From: Bradyrhizobium cytisi | GTDB lineage: Bacteria; Pseudomonadota; Alphaproteobacteria; Rhizobiales; Xanthobacteraceae | Direction: 5' to 3' | Length of the DNA: 64,000 nucleotides | Assembly (NCBI RefSeq): GCF_008123515.1 | Contig: NZ_VSSR01000033.1 | Span: 1 to 64,000, forward strand | Shown: one piece after another, positions 52,305 through 61,068 of the stretch | Numbering within the stretch: position 1 is the first letter of the stretch | Layout of the letters: the number at the start of each line of letters is the position of its first letter | The notes under the pieces: model-generated | The model's database searches: none | The model's input: the letters and a program-made list of their open reading frames with translations, nothing else | What the model was told of the DNA's origin: nothing | Position numbers and translations under genes: made by a program

Positions 52305-52835
52305 ATGGCGATCTACGAGCTCGACGGGCAGGCGCCCGATCTTCCCTCTGACGGCAATTACTTCATCGCGGAGACTGCGACCGTGATCGGCCGCGTGCGC
52401 CTGAAGCCGGGCGCGAGCGTCTGGTTCGGCGCGGTGCTGCGCGGCGACAATGAATGGATCGAGATCGGCGAGGGCGCCAACGTGCAGGACGGCTCGACCT
52501 GCCACACCGATCTCGGCTTTCCCCTGGTGATCGGCAAGAGCTGCACCGTCGGCCACAACGTCATCCTGCACGGCTGCACCATCGAAGAGGGCGCGCTGAT
52601 CGGCATGGGCTCGATCGTGATGAACGGCGCGAGGATCGGCCGCAACAGCATCGTCGGCGCCGGCTCCGTCATCACCGAGGGCAAGGAGTTTCCCGAACGC
52701 TCGCTGATCATCGGCTCGCCCGCGCGCGTGATCCGCACGCTCGACGATGCCCAGGTGCAGAAGATGGGAAGTGCCGCGCGGTTCTACGTCGCCAACGGTC
52801 CGCGCTTCAAGAACGGCCTGAAGCGGATCGGCTGA
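52305..52835 (+). CDS. Gamma-class carbonic anhydrase-like protein
   Basis: A 176-residue left-handed beta-helix protein. The zinc ligands His67 (STCHTDLG), His84 and His89 (TVGHNVILHG) are all present, and VLRGDNEWIEIGEGANVQDG forms the typical coil before them. Such proteins form trimers in the cytoplasm; some are active carbonic anhydrases and others need disulfides or have unknown roles. ACAGGAGACC precedes the ATG. Confidence 0.92.
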   Translation: MAIYELDGQAPDLPSDGNYFIAETATVIGRVRLKPGASVWFGAVLRGDNEWIEIGEGANVQDGSTCHTDLGFPLVIGKSCTVGHNVILHGCTIEEGALIGMGSIVMNGARIGRNSIVGAGSVITEGKEFPERSLIIGSPARVIRTLDDAQVQKMGSAARFYVANGPRFKNGLKRIG

Positions 52836-52933
52836 CGCCGGCCCTCTGCCGGGCGCGCATCACTGTGGTTCCCGAACAGTAAAATTACCGCCTGGAATTT
52901 AAGCCCCGCTAGCGCTGCAGTGCCTATCTGTTC

Positions 52934-53983
52934 ATGCTCGGTCTCGTCGCGCTCATTCTCGCCGGCCTCAATGTCGTCGTGATGCGGAGCTCGGTGGTCG
53001 GCGCGCTGGCCGAGATCACGCAGGCGACCGACCGGATCGCGGGCGGAGACGTCAAGAGCGAAGTGCCGCATCTGCACCGTTATGACGAGATCGGACGCCT
53101 TGCGCGCGCCGTGCAGAACTTCCGCGACGCGGTGGCGCGCATCTTCGAGCTCGAGGAGATCGAGCTCGGCACCGCGCATGCGCGCGATGCGGCGATGACG
53201 GAGCGCGACAGGTTCAACGACAAATATCTGGCCAAGAAGTGGCAGCTCTCGGCAGCGATCGACAGCATGCCGCAGGGCCTGATCATGCTCGACAGCAAGG
53301 CGGCCGTGGTCGCCATGAACGCCAATTACCCGCGGATCTATGACCTGCCCGAGACCATCCAGGCTGGATCGACGCTGGAGGAAATCCTCCAGCACCGGGT
53401 CAAGAGCGGGTTGTTCAGCGGCGACGTCGCAAAATACGTCGCGGCCGTTCGCGAGCGCATCGCCAAGCGCGAGCCTGCGGCCAATGAGATCAGCCTGAAC
53501 GACGGCCGCACCATCAAGATCTACGAGCGCCCGATGGATGGCGGCGGCTGGGTGTCGGTGCAGGAGGACGTCACCGAACAGCGCCAGCGTGAGCGCATTC
53601 TCGAAGGCATGGAGCGCTTTCTCGCCACCATCATCGAGAACGTGACCGAGGGCATCATCGCCAAGGATGCACGCAACCAGCGCTACGTCTTCGTCAACAA
53701 GGCGGCCGAGAAGATGATCGGCATGTCGCGCGGCGAGATCATCGGCAAGACCGCGCGGGAATTGTTCTCCGCCGAGGCGGCCGAGCTGATCGAGCGGCGC
53801 GACCAGCAGCTTCTCGCGCAGAAGCAGCAGCTCGAACCGATCATCGACACCATCGACAATCCCACGCGCGGACGCCGCGTGATCTCGGCCCGCCGGGTCC
53901 AGATCGGAGGCGCCAGCGAGGAATCCCACATGTTCGTGACGATGGTCGAGGACCGCACCGAGAAGATGGTGGCCGCCGCATAA
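52934..53983 (+). pseudogene. HAMP/PAS sensor protein truncated at both ends
   Basis: An open frame of 349 codons starts in the middle of a membrane helix (MLGLVALILAGLNVVVMRSS), continues with HAMP (ALAEITQATDRIAGGDVKSE, LHRYDEIGRLARAVQNFRDA), a PAS_7 domain near residues 105-195 and a second PAS near 205-330, then stops right after MVEDRTEK. Related proteins in this group begin with a periplasmic sensor and end in a GGDEF-EAL or kinase module; both are missing. The stop abuts the remnant of another gene on the opposite strand. It may still be translated, but signalling output is lost. Confidence 0.7.
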
Positions 53984-54060
53984 AACGTCGCCATCCTGTC
54001 GCGCCCCAATTGCTTCAGCTTGTCGAACGTGTCCTCGTCGAGCGCGATCAGTTTGCGCAT
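53983..54060 (-). pseudogene. N-terminal remnant of a small DNA-binding-like protein
   Basis: On the minus strand an ATG at 54060 opens MRKLIALDEDTFDKLKQLGR and DRMATF, which resembles the beginning of short rhizobial ribbon-helix-helix-like proteins. The frame then runs straight into the antisense of the truncated PAS gene. About 26 residues are left. The start and its upstream GGGAGGCAGCC ribosome site are intact, so only the 3' part was lost. Confidence 0.45.
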
Positions 54061-54164
54061 GATCGTGGCTGCCTCCCTGTTTCAAGCGGATGTGACGGGA
54101 TTTGCTCCGGAACCTGTCTTTGCCGCAGCGGTTGATAGGGCAAATAGGGCAAGGAGAATTTCGG

Positions 54165-54473
54165 ATGGGCAGATCGTCCGCAAGCGCTTACATCAGGACG
54201 ATGATCGTGATCTTCGCTCTCGCCGCGACGCCGGCGATTTCGTTCGCGCAAACTACGGGCGGCTCGACCGGATCAACGTCCGGCGTCGCCAATGCGCCGG
54301 CGCCGCCGCCTGGTACCAACAGCCTGGGCACGGCGCAATCCTCCGGCGCGAACAGGGCGCCCGGTGTCACCACCGGTGCGGCTTCGGGTGCGAATGCGAG
54401 TGCAGATGCTACGGTGAACGCCGAGAACCGGCAGCTCGACAAGAAGATGAAGAGCATCTGCCGCGGCTGCTGA
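54165..54473 (+). CDS. Small secreted Gly/Ala/Ser-rich protein
   Basis: A 102-residue protein with a signal peptide (TMIVIFALAATPAISFAQ, cut after FAQ). The mature part is low-complexity (TTGGSTGSTSGVANAPAPPP) and ends with KKMKSICRGC, two cysteines in a CxxC spacing. AAGGAGAA lies eight bases before the ATG. No family is recognised; similar proteins are common in this group of bacteria and lack known roles. Confidence 0.72.
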   Translation: MGRSSASAYIRTMIVIFALAATPAISFAQTTGGSTGSTSGVANAPAPPPGTNSLGTAQSSGANRAPGVTTGAASGANASADATVNAENRQLDKKMKSICRGC

Positions 54474-54576
54474 CGCTCGCGCGGAAGTGAGCCGCCGCGC
54501 CTATCATCGATGATCGAGTGACATTAGCTTGGCCTCTCTTTGGAATGTGGAGCGTTTCCACGCGGAGGTTGAGTTC

Positions 54577-54918
54577 ATGCTACGCAAGACGATCGTGGTC
54601 GCACTGGCCATCGCGGCAGTCGGTCTCGCAACGCCCCAGGCGCAGGCGCGAGGAGGTGGCGGCGGCCATTGGGGCGGCGGTGGCGGCTGGGGTCACGGCT
54701 GGCACGGCGGCGGCTTCTGGCCCGGTGTCGCGATCGGCGCCGGCATCGCGGGCGCCGGCTATTATGGCGCCTATGGCTACGGCTATGGCGGCCCCTATTA
54801 TTACGATTCCGGCGCCGGCTATGACGATGGCGGTTATGGCGCGCAGTGCTACCTCGCGCGGCAGCGCGTGATGACGCAATCGGGCTGGCGCGTCCGCCGC
54901 GTTCAGGTCTGTGAATAG
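54577..54918 (+). CDS. Secreted Gly/Tyr-rich protein
   Basis: A 113-residue protein. The signal peptide is MLRKTIVVALAIAAVGLATP with a cut after AQA. A Gly/His/Trp-rich stretch (GGGGGHWGGGGGWGHGWHGG) is followed by a hydrophobic Gly-rich part (VAIGAGIAGAGYYGAYGYGY) and a C-terminal region with two cysteines (QCYLARQRV, RRVQVCE). Such proteins are exported to the envelope in Bradyrhizobium and relatives. The function is unknown. Confidence 0.78.
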   Translation: MLRKTIVVALAIAAVGLATPQAQARGGGGGHWGGGGGWGHGWHGGGFWPGVAIGAGIAGAGYYGAYGYGYGGPYYYDSGAGYDDGGYGAQCYLARQRVMTQSGWRVRRVQVCE

Positions 54919-54983
54919 GGCTGCGACTAGCGCGGGTGCGCGGCCGAGGCACCTAGATACCGCAGCAGTAAAAAAGCAGCAGT

Positions 54984-55024
54984 AAAAAACAAGGTCGTTG
55001 ACGCAGTATACCGTCAACGACCTT
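54984..55024 (-). terminator. Strong intrinsic terminator for the minus-strand coiled-coil gene
   Basis: AAGGTCGTTGACG (54991-55003) and CGTCAACGACCTT (55012-55024) form a perfect 13-base stem. On the minus strand it is followed by GTTTTTTAC, so it ends transcription coming from the gene at 55150-55641. Confidence 0.85.
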
Positions 55025-55149
55025 GCCAGCCCCGGATATTAAAATCGGCTCACGCCATCCGGTATGGGCAAGCATCGCGCGGAATCATACGGACGAGTGT
55101 GATCCATTTCACAAGTGGCAAAAATAAAAGGTGGTGGCGCGGGATCCAA

Positions 55150-55641
55150 TCAGCCGCGTGAGCGTTTGGGGGCGCTGGCATGGCGGGGGCGCGCGGGTTT
55201 CCTCCGGGTAACCGAGGGCGTGTCGGCCTCGGTGGAGCGGACGCTGGCAAAGGATTGTCGCAGACCGTCGATCGATTCGTTCAAATTGGCGACCTGCTCG
55301 GACAGACGCTTGGTGTCGGCCTGCTGCGAGGCGAGCAGCCGCCTCATGGTCAAAAGCTGGTCTTGCACGACCTGGAGCTGGTCGATCGATTCCTGCTGGG
55401 TCGCCTCCAGCCCCTTGGTCTTCTCGACGAGCTGCTCGGAGGCCTGCGCCGTGCGCGCCTGAAGCTGCCGCGATGCGACCACCCGGTCGGTCTCGGGCGC
55501 TGCTCCGGTATAGGCGCGCCAGATCGCGATCGAGGTGACGCCGGCGATCAGCAGCAGCAGCGCTGCAGCCGTCAGGGCGATCGGCTGGGCACCGAGACGG
55601 AGGAGGGGATTGGACCGTGTGTCCTCTGCGAGATCGATCAT
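55150..55641 (-). CDS. Membrane-anchored coiled-coil protein
   Basis: A 163-residue protein with one membrane helix (PIALTAAALLLLIAGVTSIA) after a short cytoplasmic start, followed by a long helix rich in Gln, Glu and Leu (QLQARTAQASEQLVEKTKGL and QLLTMRRLLASQQADTKRLS) that should form a coiled coil in the periplasm. The tail is very basic and Pro-rich (SVTRRKPARPRHASAPKRSR) and may bind acidic polymer. The start at 55641 places the charged MIDLAEDTRSN before the helix. A strong terminator follows. The function is unknown. Confidence 0.78.
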   Translation of the reverse strand: MIDLAEDTRSNPLLRLGAQPIALTAAALLLLIAGVTSIAIWRAYTGAAPETDRVVASRQLQARTAQASEQLVEKTKGLEATQQESIDQLQVVQDQLLTMRRLLASQQADTKRLSEQVANLNESIDGLRQSFASVRSTEADTPSVTRRKPARPRHASAPKRSRG

Positions 55642-55941
55642 CGCTGACAAAACCCAAATTGAAACTTGGTGAGTGGCGAAGAGCGGCAGCACGCGAACGC
55701 AGAACGAGGCGGCCGGGACGTCCCGAAAGCGTTACATTTCAGCAACAAATGGGACGAAAAGGTGGCCGCCGGTGGAAAAAGCGCAATTGACCCAAGGCGA
55801 CGGCTCTGGCGGGCGAGGGCGGCACGCCCAAAAGAAGTCCCTGTCGGGCCGAATTCGGGTTGAGCGGAGAGTATCACGGTACAGCCTATCGTGATGCGAA
55901 GGTGCCGCGGAGGCGGGCGGACTCATCGTCGACCGGAGGGC
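55642..55941. other. Intergenic region, nothing recognised
   Basis: About 300 bases between the start of the coiled-coil gene and the stop of the racemase gene. It should hold the promoter of the coiled-coil gene, but no clear -35/-10 pair, repeat or coding frame was found. Confidence 0.4.
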
Positions 55942-56673
55942 TTACGGCTGAAACGTCGCAAACTGGCCTGAATAGGTCTTCGAACGCGGCGCCGCGTAGG
56001 GGCCGAGTCGGGACGTCGTCAGCCCAAGCCGCACCAGTCCCTCGGCCAGCGTCACCGCCGCCGCAACGCCGTCGACCACCGGCAGGCCGTGGGTGGCGGA
56101 GAGCTCGGCGGCAAGATCGGCCATGCCGGCGCAGCCGAGCACGATGGCCTCGGCGCGGTCGTCGCGAATCGCGGCCGCGATTTCCGCGGAGATTTTGCCA
56201 AGGGCGTCTGCGTTGCGCTCCTCGAGCGCGAGCACAGGGACCTCGGCGGCGCGCACGCGGACGCAGCGCTCGGCGAGGCCGTACTTCCGCAAATTATGCT
56301 CGATCGGCACGATGGAGACACCGAGCGTCGTCACCACCGCAAAGCGCGCCGCGATCAGGCTCGCCACATGGAAGCCGGCCTCGCCAATGCCGATCACCGG
56401 TGCCTTCGCCACAGCGCGTGCGGCGTCGAGGCCGGTGTCGTCGAAGCACGCAATGATGTGGGCGTTCGCGCCGTCGCGGTCTGCGTCACGGATGCAGCCG
56501 AGCATGCCGGGGACGGCGAAGGCCTCGTCGTAAAATCCTTCGATCGAGACCGGCCCCATCGCGGGCTGGCGGGCGTCAATCACAGTGCCGGGCAGCGCGG
56601 TCGCGCGCGCCGCCGCGGCGATCTTCGCCGTCATCGACGCGGTGGTGTTGGGATTGACGACGTGCAGTCGCAT
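55942..56673 (-). CDS. Aspartate/glutamate/hydantoin racemase family protein
   Basis: A 243-residue protein of the Asp/Glu racemase superfamily. MRLHVVNPNTTASMTAKIAA is the usual N-terminus, Cys in IACFDDTGLDAAR near residue 75 and Cys in VLGCAGMADLAAEL near 180 are the two catalytic cysteines. Family members racemise hydantoins, aspartate or glutamate, or isomerise maleate. It starts five bases after the last permease gene of the ABC operon, so it is very likely its final gene and acts on the imported compound. Confidence 0.88.
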   Translation of the reverse strand: MRLHVVNPNTTASMTAKIAAAARATALPGTVIDARQPAMGPVSIEGFYDEAFAVPGMLGCIRDADRDGANAHIIACFDDTGLDAARAVAKAPVIGIGEAGFHVASLIAARFAVVTTLGVSIVPIEHNLRKYGLAERCVRVRAAEVPVLALEERNADALGKISAEIAAAIRDDRAEAIVLGCAGMADLAAELSATHGLPVVDGVAAAVTLAEGLVRLGLTTSRLGPYAAPRSKTYSGQFATFQP

Positions 56674-56678
56674 CGCAG

Positions 56679-57557
56679 TTAGACAAGCCCTTTGCCGGCG
56701 TCCGAGCCCTTGGCCGCCTGCCGCTTGTTGAGCATGTGGATGGTGCCGAGCGCAAGCGTGATCACCGCGAAGGACACCGCGGAGATGATGGTGCCGAGCG
56801 CATAGATGTCCGGGTTCGTCACGGTCGTGGTGAGGCCCTGGAGATCAAGCGGCAATGTATTCACCGCGCCGATCGCCTGGCTGGAGCGCGCGAGCTCGTC
56901 CCAGGACAGAGTGAAGCCGAACAGGCCGATGCCGATCACCGAAGGCAGGATGATCGGCAGCACGACATGGCGGAAGGCCTGCCACGGCGTCGCACCGAGA
57001 TCGCGCGCGGCTTCCTCGAGTCTGGGATCAAAGCGGTTGAAGATCGCAAACATGATCAGGAGGCCGAACGGCAGCGTCCAGGTCAGATGCGCGCCGAGTC
57101 CGGAGGTGAGCAGGCCCATCGAGGTCTCGAAATTCTCGTTCCAGTGTGCCTTGATCAAATCGTCGATGATGCGGAATTCGAGCGAGATCCCGAGCGAGGT
57201 GATGATCGAGGGAACGATAAGGCTCGCGATCGCCGAGTAGAACAGGATGCTTTGCGCTTTGAACTTCCGGCGGAAGGCCATGCCGGCGGCGACCGACAGC
57301 ACGACGGTGACCGTCATCACGATGATTCCGAGCAGCAGCGAACGGCGGAAGGCCGCGCCGAGATCGACGATGCCGGTGCCCTGGAACAGCTTTGCCAACC
57401 AGAAGGTCGATACGCCGTTCATCGGGAAGGTGAGGCCGCCTTGCGGCCCCTGGAACGACAGCACGTAGATCGCGATCATCGGGCCATAGAGAAACAGCAC
57501 ATAGGCCGCGAAGAAGATCGCGAGCACGTAGAAAGAGCGCGGGCGTCCTTCCTTCAT
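56679..57557 (-). CDS. ABC transporter permease, PotC type
   Basis: A 292-residue inner-membrane permease of the spermidine/putrescine class. FYVLAIFFAAYVLFLYGPMI is the first helix, and the EAA loop is LEEAARDLGATPWQAFRHVV near residue 190. It pairs with the PotB-type permease whose stop lies three bases before its start. Confidence 0.9.
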   Translation of the reverse strand: MKEGRPRSFYVLAIFFAAYVLFLYGPMIAIYVLSFQGPQGGLTFPMNGVSTFWLAKLFQGTGIVDLGAAFRRSLLLGIIVMTVTVVLSVAAGMAFRRKFKAQSILFYSAIASLIVPSIITSLGISLEFRIIDDLIKAHWNENFETSMGLLTSGLGAHLTWTLPFGLLIMFAIFNRFDPRLEEAARDLGATPWQAFRHVVLPIILPSVIGIGLFGFTLSWDELARSSQAIGAVNTLPLDLQGLTTTVTNPDIYALGTIISAVSFAVITLALGTIHMLNKRQAAKGSDAGKGLV

Positions 57558-57560
57558 CGC

Positions 57561-58520
57561 CTACAGCTCCTTCTTGATGTCGACGATGCGCGACATCATG
57601 GTGATGATCAGGAAGGTGATGACGAGCAGGATGACGGCATTGGCGGCCGCGGCCGGGAATTGCAGCGCGTTCACCCGCGTCTCGATGATCTTGCCGGCAG
57701 AGGCAATCTGCTGGCCGCCCATCACGCCGATGGTGATGAAGTCGCCCATCACGATGGTGATCACGAAGATCGAGCCGATCACGATGCCGGGCTTGGCCAG
57801 GGGAATGATGACGTTGACCAGCGTCTGGAAGCCGGTGGCGCCGGCGTCATAGGCCGCCTCGATCAGCGACTTGTCGATGCGCACCATCGAATTGAAGATC
57901 GGCACCACCATGAAAAAGGTGAAAAGGTGCACCAGCGCCAGCACCACGGAGAATTCGGAGAACAGCAGCCATTCGAGCGGCTGGTTGATCAGCCCGCTCT
58001 TGACCAGGCCCGAGTTCACCAGGCCGTTGCGACCGAGCAGTGGGATCCAGGCGATCATGCGGATCACGTTGGAGGTCCAGAACGGGATCGTGCAAAGCAG
58101 CGACAAGCCCATCTGCCAGGTCTTTGACTTGACATGGAAGGCGAGGAAGTAAGCGACCCAGAAGCCGATGAAGAGCGTGATCGCCCAGACCATGACGCAG
58201 AGCTTCAGGGTCTTCACATAAGTTCGCCCGATCGTGCAGAGATCGGGGAGCTGCGCGATGCAGCCTTCGAACGTGTCGGTGTAGCCGCGGCCCGAAAAAG
58301 TCGGCAGCAATTGATATTCGTTGTAATCCCAGAACGAGACGATGACGACGAAGACGAGCGGGATCAGGAAGAAGGCGAGAAACACCAGCATCATCGGCCC
58401 GGCCTGAAGCCAGGAGATGAAGGAGGGCGACAGGCGCGCCGCTTTCGCAGGGCGCGCCGTCTCCGATCCCCGGACGAGGTCCGGGGATGGCTGTTGCAGG
58501 ATGTCTTCCGACGTATCCAT
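57561..58520 (-). CDS. ABC transporter permease, PotB type
   Basis: A 319-residue permease. After a soluble N-terminus of about 45 residues, the first helix (GPMMLVFLAFFLIPLVFVVI) precedes a periplasmic loop; the EAA loop is LIEAAYDAGATGFQTLVNVI. The start at 58520 overlaps the binding-protein stop by one base (TGATG), which fixes it. The long loop with CIAQLPDLCTIG contains two cysteines that may form a disulfide. Confidence 0.9.
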   Translation of the reverse strand: MDTSEDILQQPSPDLVRGSETARPAKAARLSPSFISWLQAGPMMLVFLAFFLIPLVFVVIVSFWDYNEYQLLPTFSGRGYTDTFEGCIAQLPDLCTIGRTYVKTLKLCVMVWAITLFIGFWVAYFLAFHVKSKTWQMGLSLLCTIPFWTSNVIRMIAWIPLLGRNGLVNSGLVKSGLINQPLEWLLFSEFSVVLALVHLFTFFMVVPIFNSMVRIDKSLIEAAYDAGATGFQTLVNVIIPLAKPGIVIGSIFVITIVMGDFITIGVMGGQQIASAGKIIETRVNALQFPAAAANAVILLVITFLIITMMSRIVDIKKEL

Positions 58521-59809
58521 CACGCGGCGATGAACTCGTTCCACTTGCGGACCATGTAGTCGTTCTCGTCCATCACGGCATTCCAGCACGCGACGCCGCC
58601 CATGCGGTCCTCGTAGGAGCCGCCGTCACGCACCGCGCCTGCCTTCTCGAGCAGCGAGCCGTCGGGCGCCTTGATGTCCTTTTCGGCCGGCTTGCCTTCC
58701 ATCCAGTAAGCCCATTCGTAGGGCTCCATGTTCGCCTTCGCGGTCGAGAGCACGGCCGAATAGTAGCCCTGGCGGTTGAGGTATGCGCCGGCGTAGCCGG
58801 ACAGGAACCAGTTCACGAACTCATAGGCCCAGTCGAGCTTCGGACCAGAGACGCCCTTCGAGACGCAGAAGCCCGAGGCCCAGGAGCGATAGCCTTCCTT
58901 GAGCGGCTGGAAGGTGCAGGCGATGCCCATCGAGCGCACCTTCGTCACCGCCGGCGACCACATCGACTGGATGACGGTCTCACCTGAGGCCATCAGGTTG
59001 ACGCTCTCGTTGAAGTCCTTCCAGAACGCGCGGAACTGGCCGGCCTTCTTGGCCTCGGTCATCACCTTCATCGTGAGATCGATCTCTTCCTTGGTCATGT
59101 TGCCCTTGTCGGCATATTTGTACTTGCCGGTGGCTTCCACGACCATCGCGGCATCCATGATGCCGATCGAGGGGATGTTGAGGATCGAGGCCTTGCCCTT
59201 GAACTCGGGGTTGAGCAGTTCAGCCCAGGAGCTGATCGGGCGCTTGATGATGTCGGGACGGATGCCGAGCGTGTCGGCGTTGTAGACGGTCGGGATCAGC
59301 GTGACGAATTCGGTCGCCGTCTTGGAGAAGGTCTTGGAGTCCTTGCCCTCGAGATAGAGCACCTTCCAGGGCGCGGTGCCCTGGCTGCCGATCTTCTTGC
59401 CGCCGGGGGTCTCGCCCTTGGTGAAGACGGGCGTGATGTTGTCGAACTCCTTGATCTTCTTGGAGTCGAGGGCAAGGATGTTGCCCGACGGTACCAGCTT
59501 CTTCAGCGAGAAGTATTCGGTGTCCAGCACGTCGAAGGAATTCGGCTGGGTCATCACGCGCTTGGTGACGTCGTCGGTGGTCGCGGTGATGTATTCGATC
59601 TTGATGCCGGTGTCTTTCAGGCACTGCTTTGAGATGTCGTCGCCCTCGTTCACGGCGGTGCCGAGATAGCGCAGCACCTTCGGCTCGGTCGACATCACGT
59701 AGGGGAAGCCGGTGATGGCGCCGGAGCCGGCGGCAAGGCCGGCGAGACCTGCGGTGCTCTTGAGTAGCGTGCGGCGGCTGACGCCGGTCTTTCTGGTGGT
59801 CTCGGTCAT
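58520..59809 (-). CDS. ABC transporter periplasmic binding protein, PotD type
   Basis: A 429-residue extracellular binding protein of the spermidine/putrescine class. The N-terminus MTETTRKTGVSRRTLLKSTA has a twin-arginine motif and a Gly/Ala-rich core, so Tat export is expected. The mature body has KVLRYLGTAVNEGDDISKQC and later ASILNIPSIGIMDAAMVVEA. It is 43 bases after the ATPase gene and coupled to the PotB gene. Ligands for this class include polyamines and other small charged compounds; the racemase in the operon suggests an amino-acid derivative. Confidence 0.9.
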   Translation of the reverse strand: MTETTRKTGVSRRTLLKSTAGLAGLAAGSGAITGFPYVMSTEPKVLRYLGTAVNEGDDISKQCLKDTGIKIEYITATTDDVTKRVMTQPNSFDVLDTEYFSLKKLVPSGNILALDSKKIKEFDNITPVFTKGETPGGKKIGSQGTAPWKVLYLEGKDSKTFSKTATEFVTLIPTVYNADTLGIRPDIIKRPISSWAELLNPEFKGKASILNIPSIGIMDAAMVVEATGKYKYADKGNMTKEEIDLTMKVMTEAKKAGQFRAFWKDFNESVNLMASGETVIQSMWSPAVTKVRSMGIACTFQPLKEGYRSWASGFCVSKGVSGPKLDWAYEFVNWFLSGYAGAYLNRQGYYSAVLSTAKANMEPYEWAYWMEGKPAEKDIKAPDGSLLEKAGAVRDGGSYEDRMGGVACWNAVMDENDYMVRKWNEFIAA

Positions 59810-59852
59810 TCCAGTCACTCCTCTGTGTTGCGCATTTTCTATGATGACGGCG

Positions 59853-60839
59853 CTATTGCAGGCGTTGCGCCTTGACGGGATCCCAGGTGACCAGCACGCG
59901 ATCGCCTGGACGAAACGGATGGACGTCGAAGGTGGCTTCGGGAACGTGGGAGAACAGGGCGGTGCCGTCGTCGAGCGTGAGCGAGACGGCGACATAGGAG
60001 CCCTGATACTCGGTCTGGGTCAGCAGCGCCGGTGCGCCAAACGCACCGTCAGTGACCGGCTTGATGCCGAGCTGATCGGCGCGCACGGCGATGAGTTTGC
60101 CGGCGTCGCTGAGGACGTTGTGGCCGCCGATGAAGCGGGCCACGAATTCGGTGCGGGGATGGTGGAATATGTCGCGGGCCGTGCCTTGCTGCTCGATCTT
60201 GCCCTGGTTCATCACCACGATGTGGTCGGCGAGCGCCATCGCCTCTTCCTGGCCGTGGGTGACTTGGATGAAGCTGATGCCGAGCTCGCGCTGCAGCCGC
60301 TTCAACTCGCCGCGCATCCTCACCCGCAGGAATGGATCGAGCGCCGACAGCGGCTCGTCGAGCAGGAGGATCTGCGGCTCGGTAATCAGCGCGCGGGCGA
60401 GTGCAACGCGCTGCTGCTGGCCGCCGGAGAGCTGGGCGGGCAGGCGGCCTGCATAGGGACTCATCGCCACCAGATCCAGCAATTCGCCGGCCCGCTTATG
60501 CCGCGTCGCACGATCGACGCCGCGCATTTTCAGGGCAAACGCAACATTGTCGAGCACGCTCAGGTGCGGAAACAGCGCGTAGGACTGGAACATCATCGCC
60601 GTGCCGCGCTTGGCAGGCTCGAGGTCGGTGACGTTCTGCGGGCCCAGGATGATGTCGCCCTCGCTGACCGCCTCGTGGCCTGCGATCATGCGCAAGGTCG
60701 AGGTTTTGCCGCAGCCGGAGGGGCCGAGCAGGCAGCAATAGGTGCCGGCCGGAATCTTCAGATTGACGGTGTCGACCGCCAGCGTCGTGTCGTAGCGCTT
60801 GGTGACGGCGACCAGTTCGAGAGCGGCGGGAGTGGCCAT
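59853..60839 (-). CDS. ABC transporter ATPase, PotA type
   Basis: A 328-residue ATPase with an N-terminal ABC module and a C-terminal TOBE domain (LGIKPVTDGAFGAPALLTQT region). Walker A is GPSGCGKTSTLRM near residue 40, the signature LSGGQQQRVALARAL near 140 and Walker B ILLLDEPLSALDP near 160. The start at 60839 (MATPAALEL) follows a short leader. It is the first gene of the minus-strand operon ATPase, PotD, PotB, PotC, racemase. Confidence 0.92.
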   Translation of the reverse strand: MATPAALELVAVTKRYDTTLAVDTVNLKIPAGTYCCLLGPSGCGKTSTLRMIAGHEAVSEGDIILGPQNVTDLEPAKRGTAMMFQSYALFPHLSVLDNVAFALKMRGVDRATRHKRAGELLDLVAMSPYAGRLPAQLSGGQQQRVALARALITEPQILLLDEPLSALDPFLRVRMRGELKRLQRELGISFIQVTHGQEEAMALADHIVVMNQGKIEQQGTARDIFHHPRTEFVARFIGGHNVLSDAGKLIAVRADQLGIKPVTDGAFGAPALLTQTEYQGSYVAVSLTLDDGTALFSHVPEATFDVHPFRPGDRVLVTWDPVKAQRLQ

Positions 60840-61012
60840 GGCGTGTCCGCGAGAGGGGCGATCTTCCGCCTCTCTCCGCAAGGTCCGTGCCAACAGCGCA
60901 AATTTGGTCGAATTTAAAAACTGTGCAGCGGAGTCAGATTGTTAGACCGAATCCGGCACGGTTGTGCGGCGCACGGGCCGGGCAGGGATGTGCACACGAA
61001 ATGGGCGTAGAT

Positions 61013-61042
61013 TGTATAAAGTTTCGCCTGTGATTGGATACA
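61013..61042. promoter_or_regulatory. Candidate GntR-type operator
   Basis: TGTAT (61013-61017) and ATACA (61038-61042) are inverted copies in the divergent gap between the ABC operon and the GntR gene. The arms are short and the spacing of 20 bases is wide, so this is only a suggestion from position. Confidence 0.25.
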
Positions 61043-61068
61043 GCTCGTCGATTACCATTCGAGACCTG

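Noticed and set aside
52784..54085. Minus-strand frame of 433 codons opposite the PAS gene
   Set aside because: Antisense of HAMP and PAS domains; composition Arg/His/Asp-rich. Only the start region from 54060 in another frame looks like a gene remnant.
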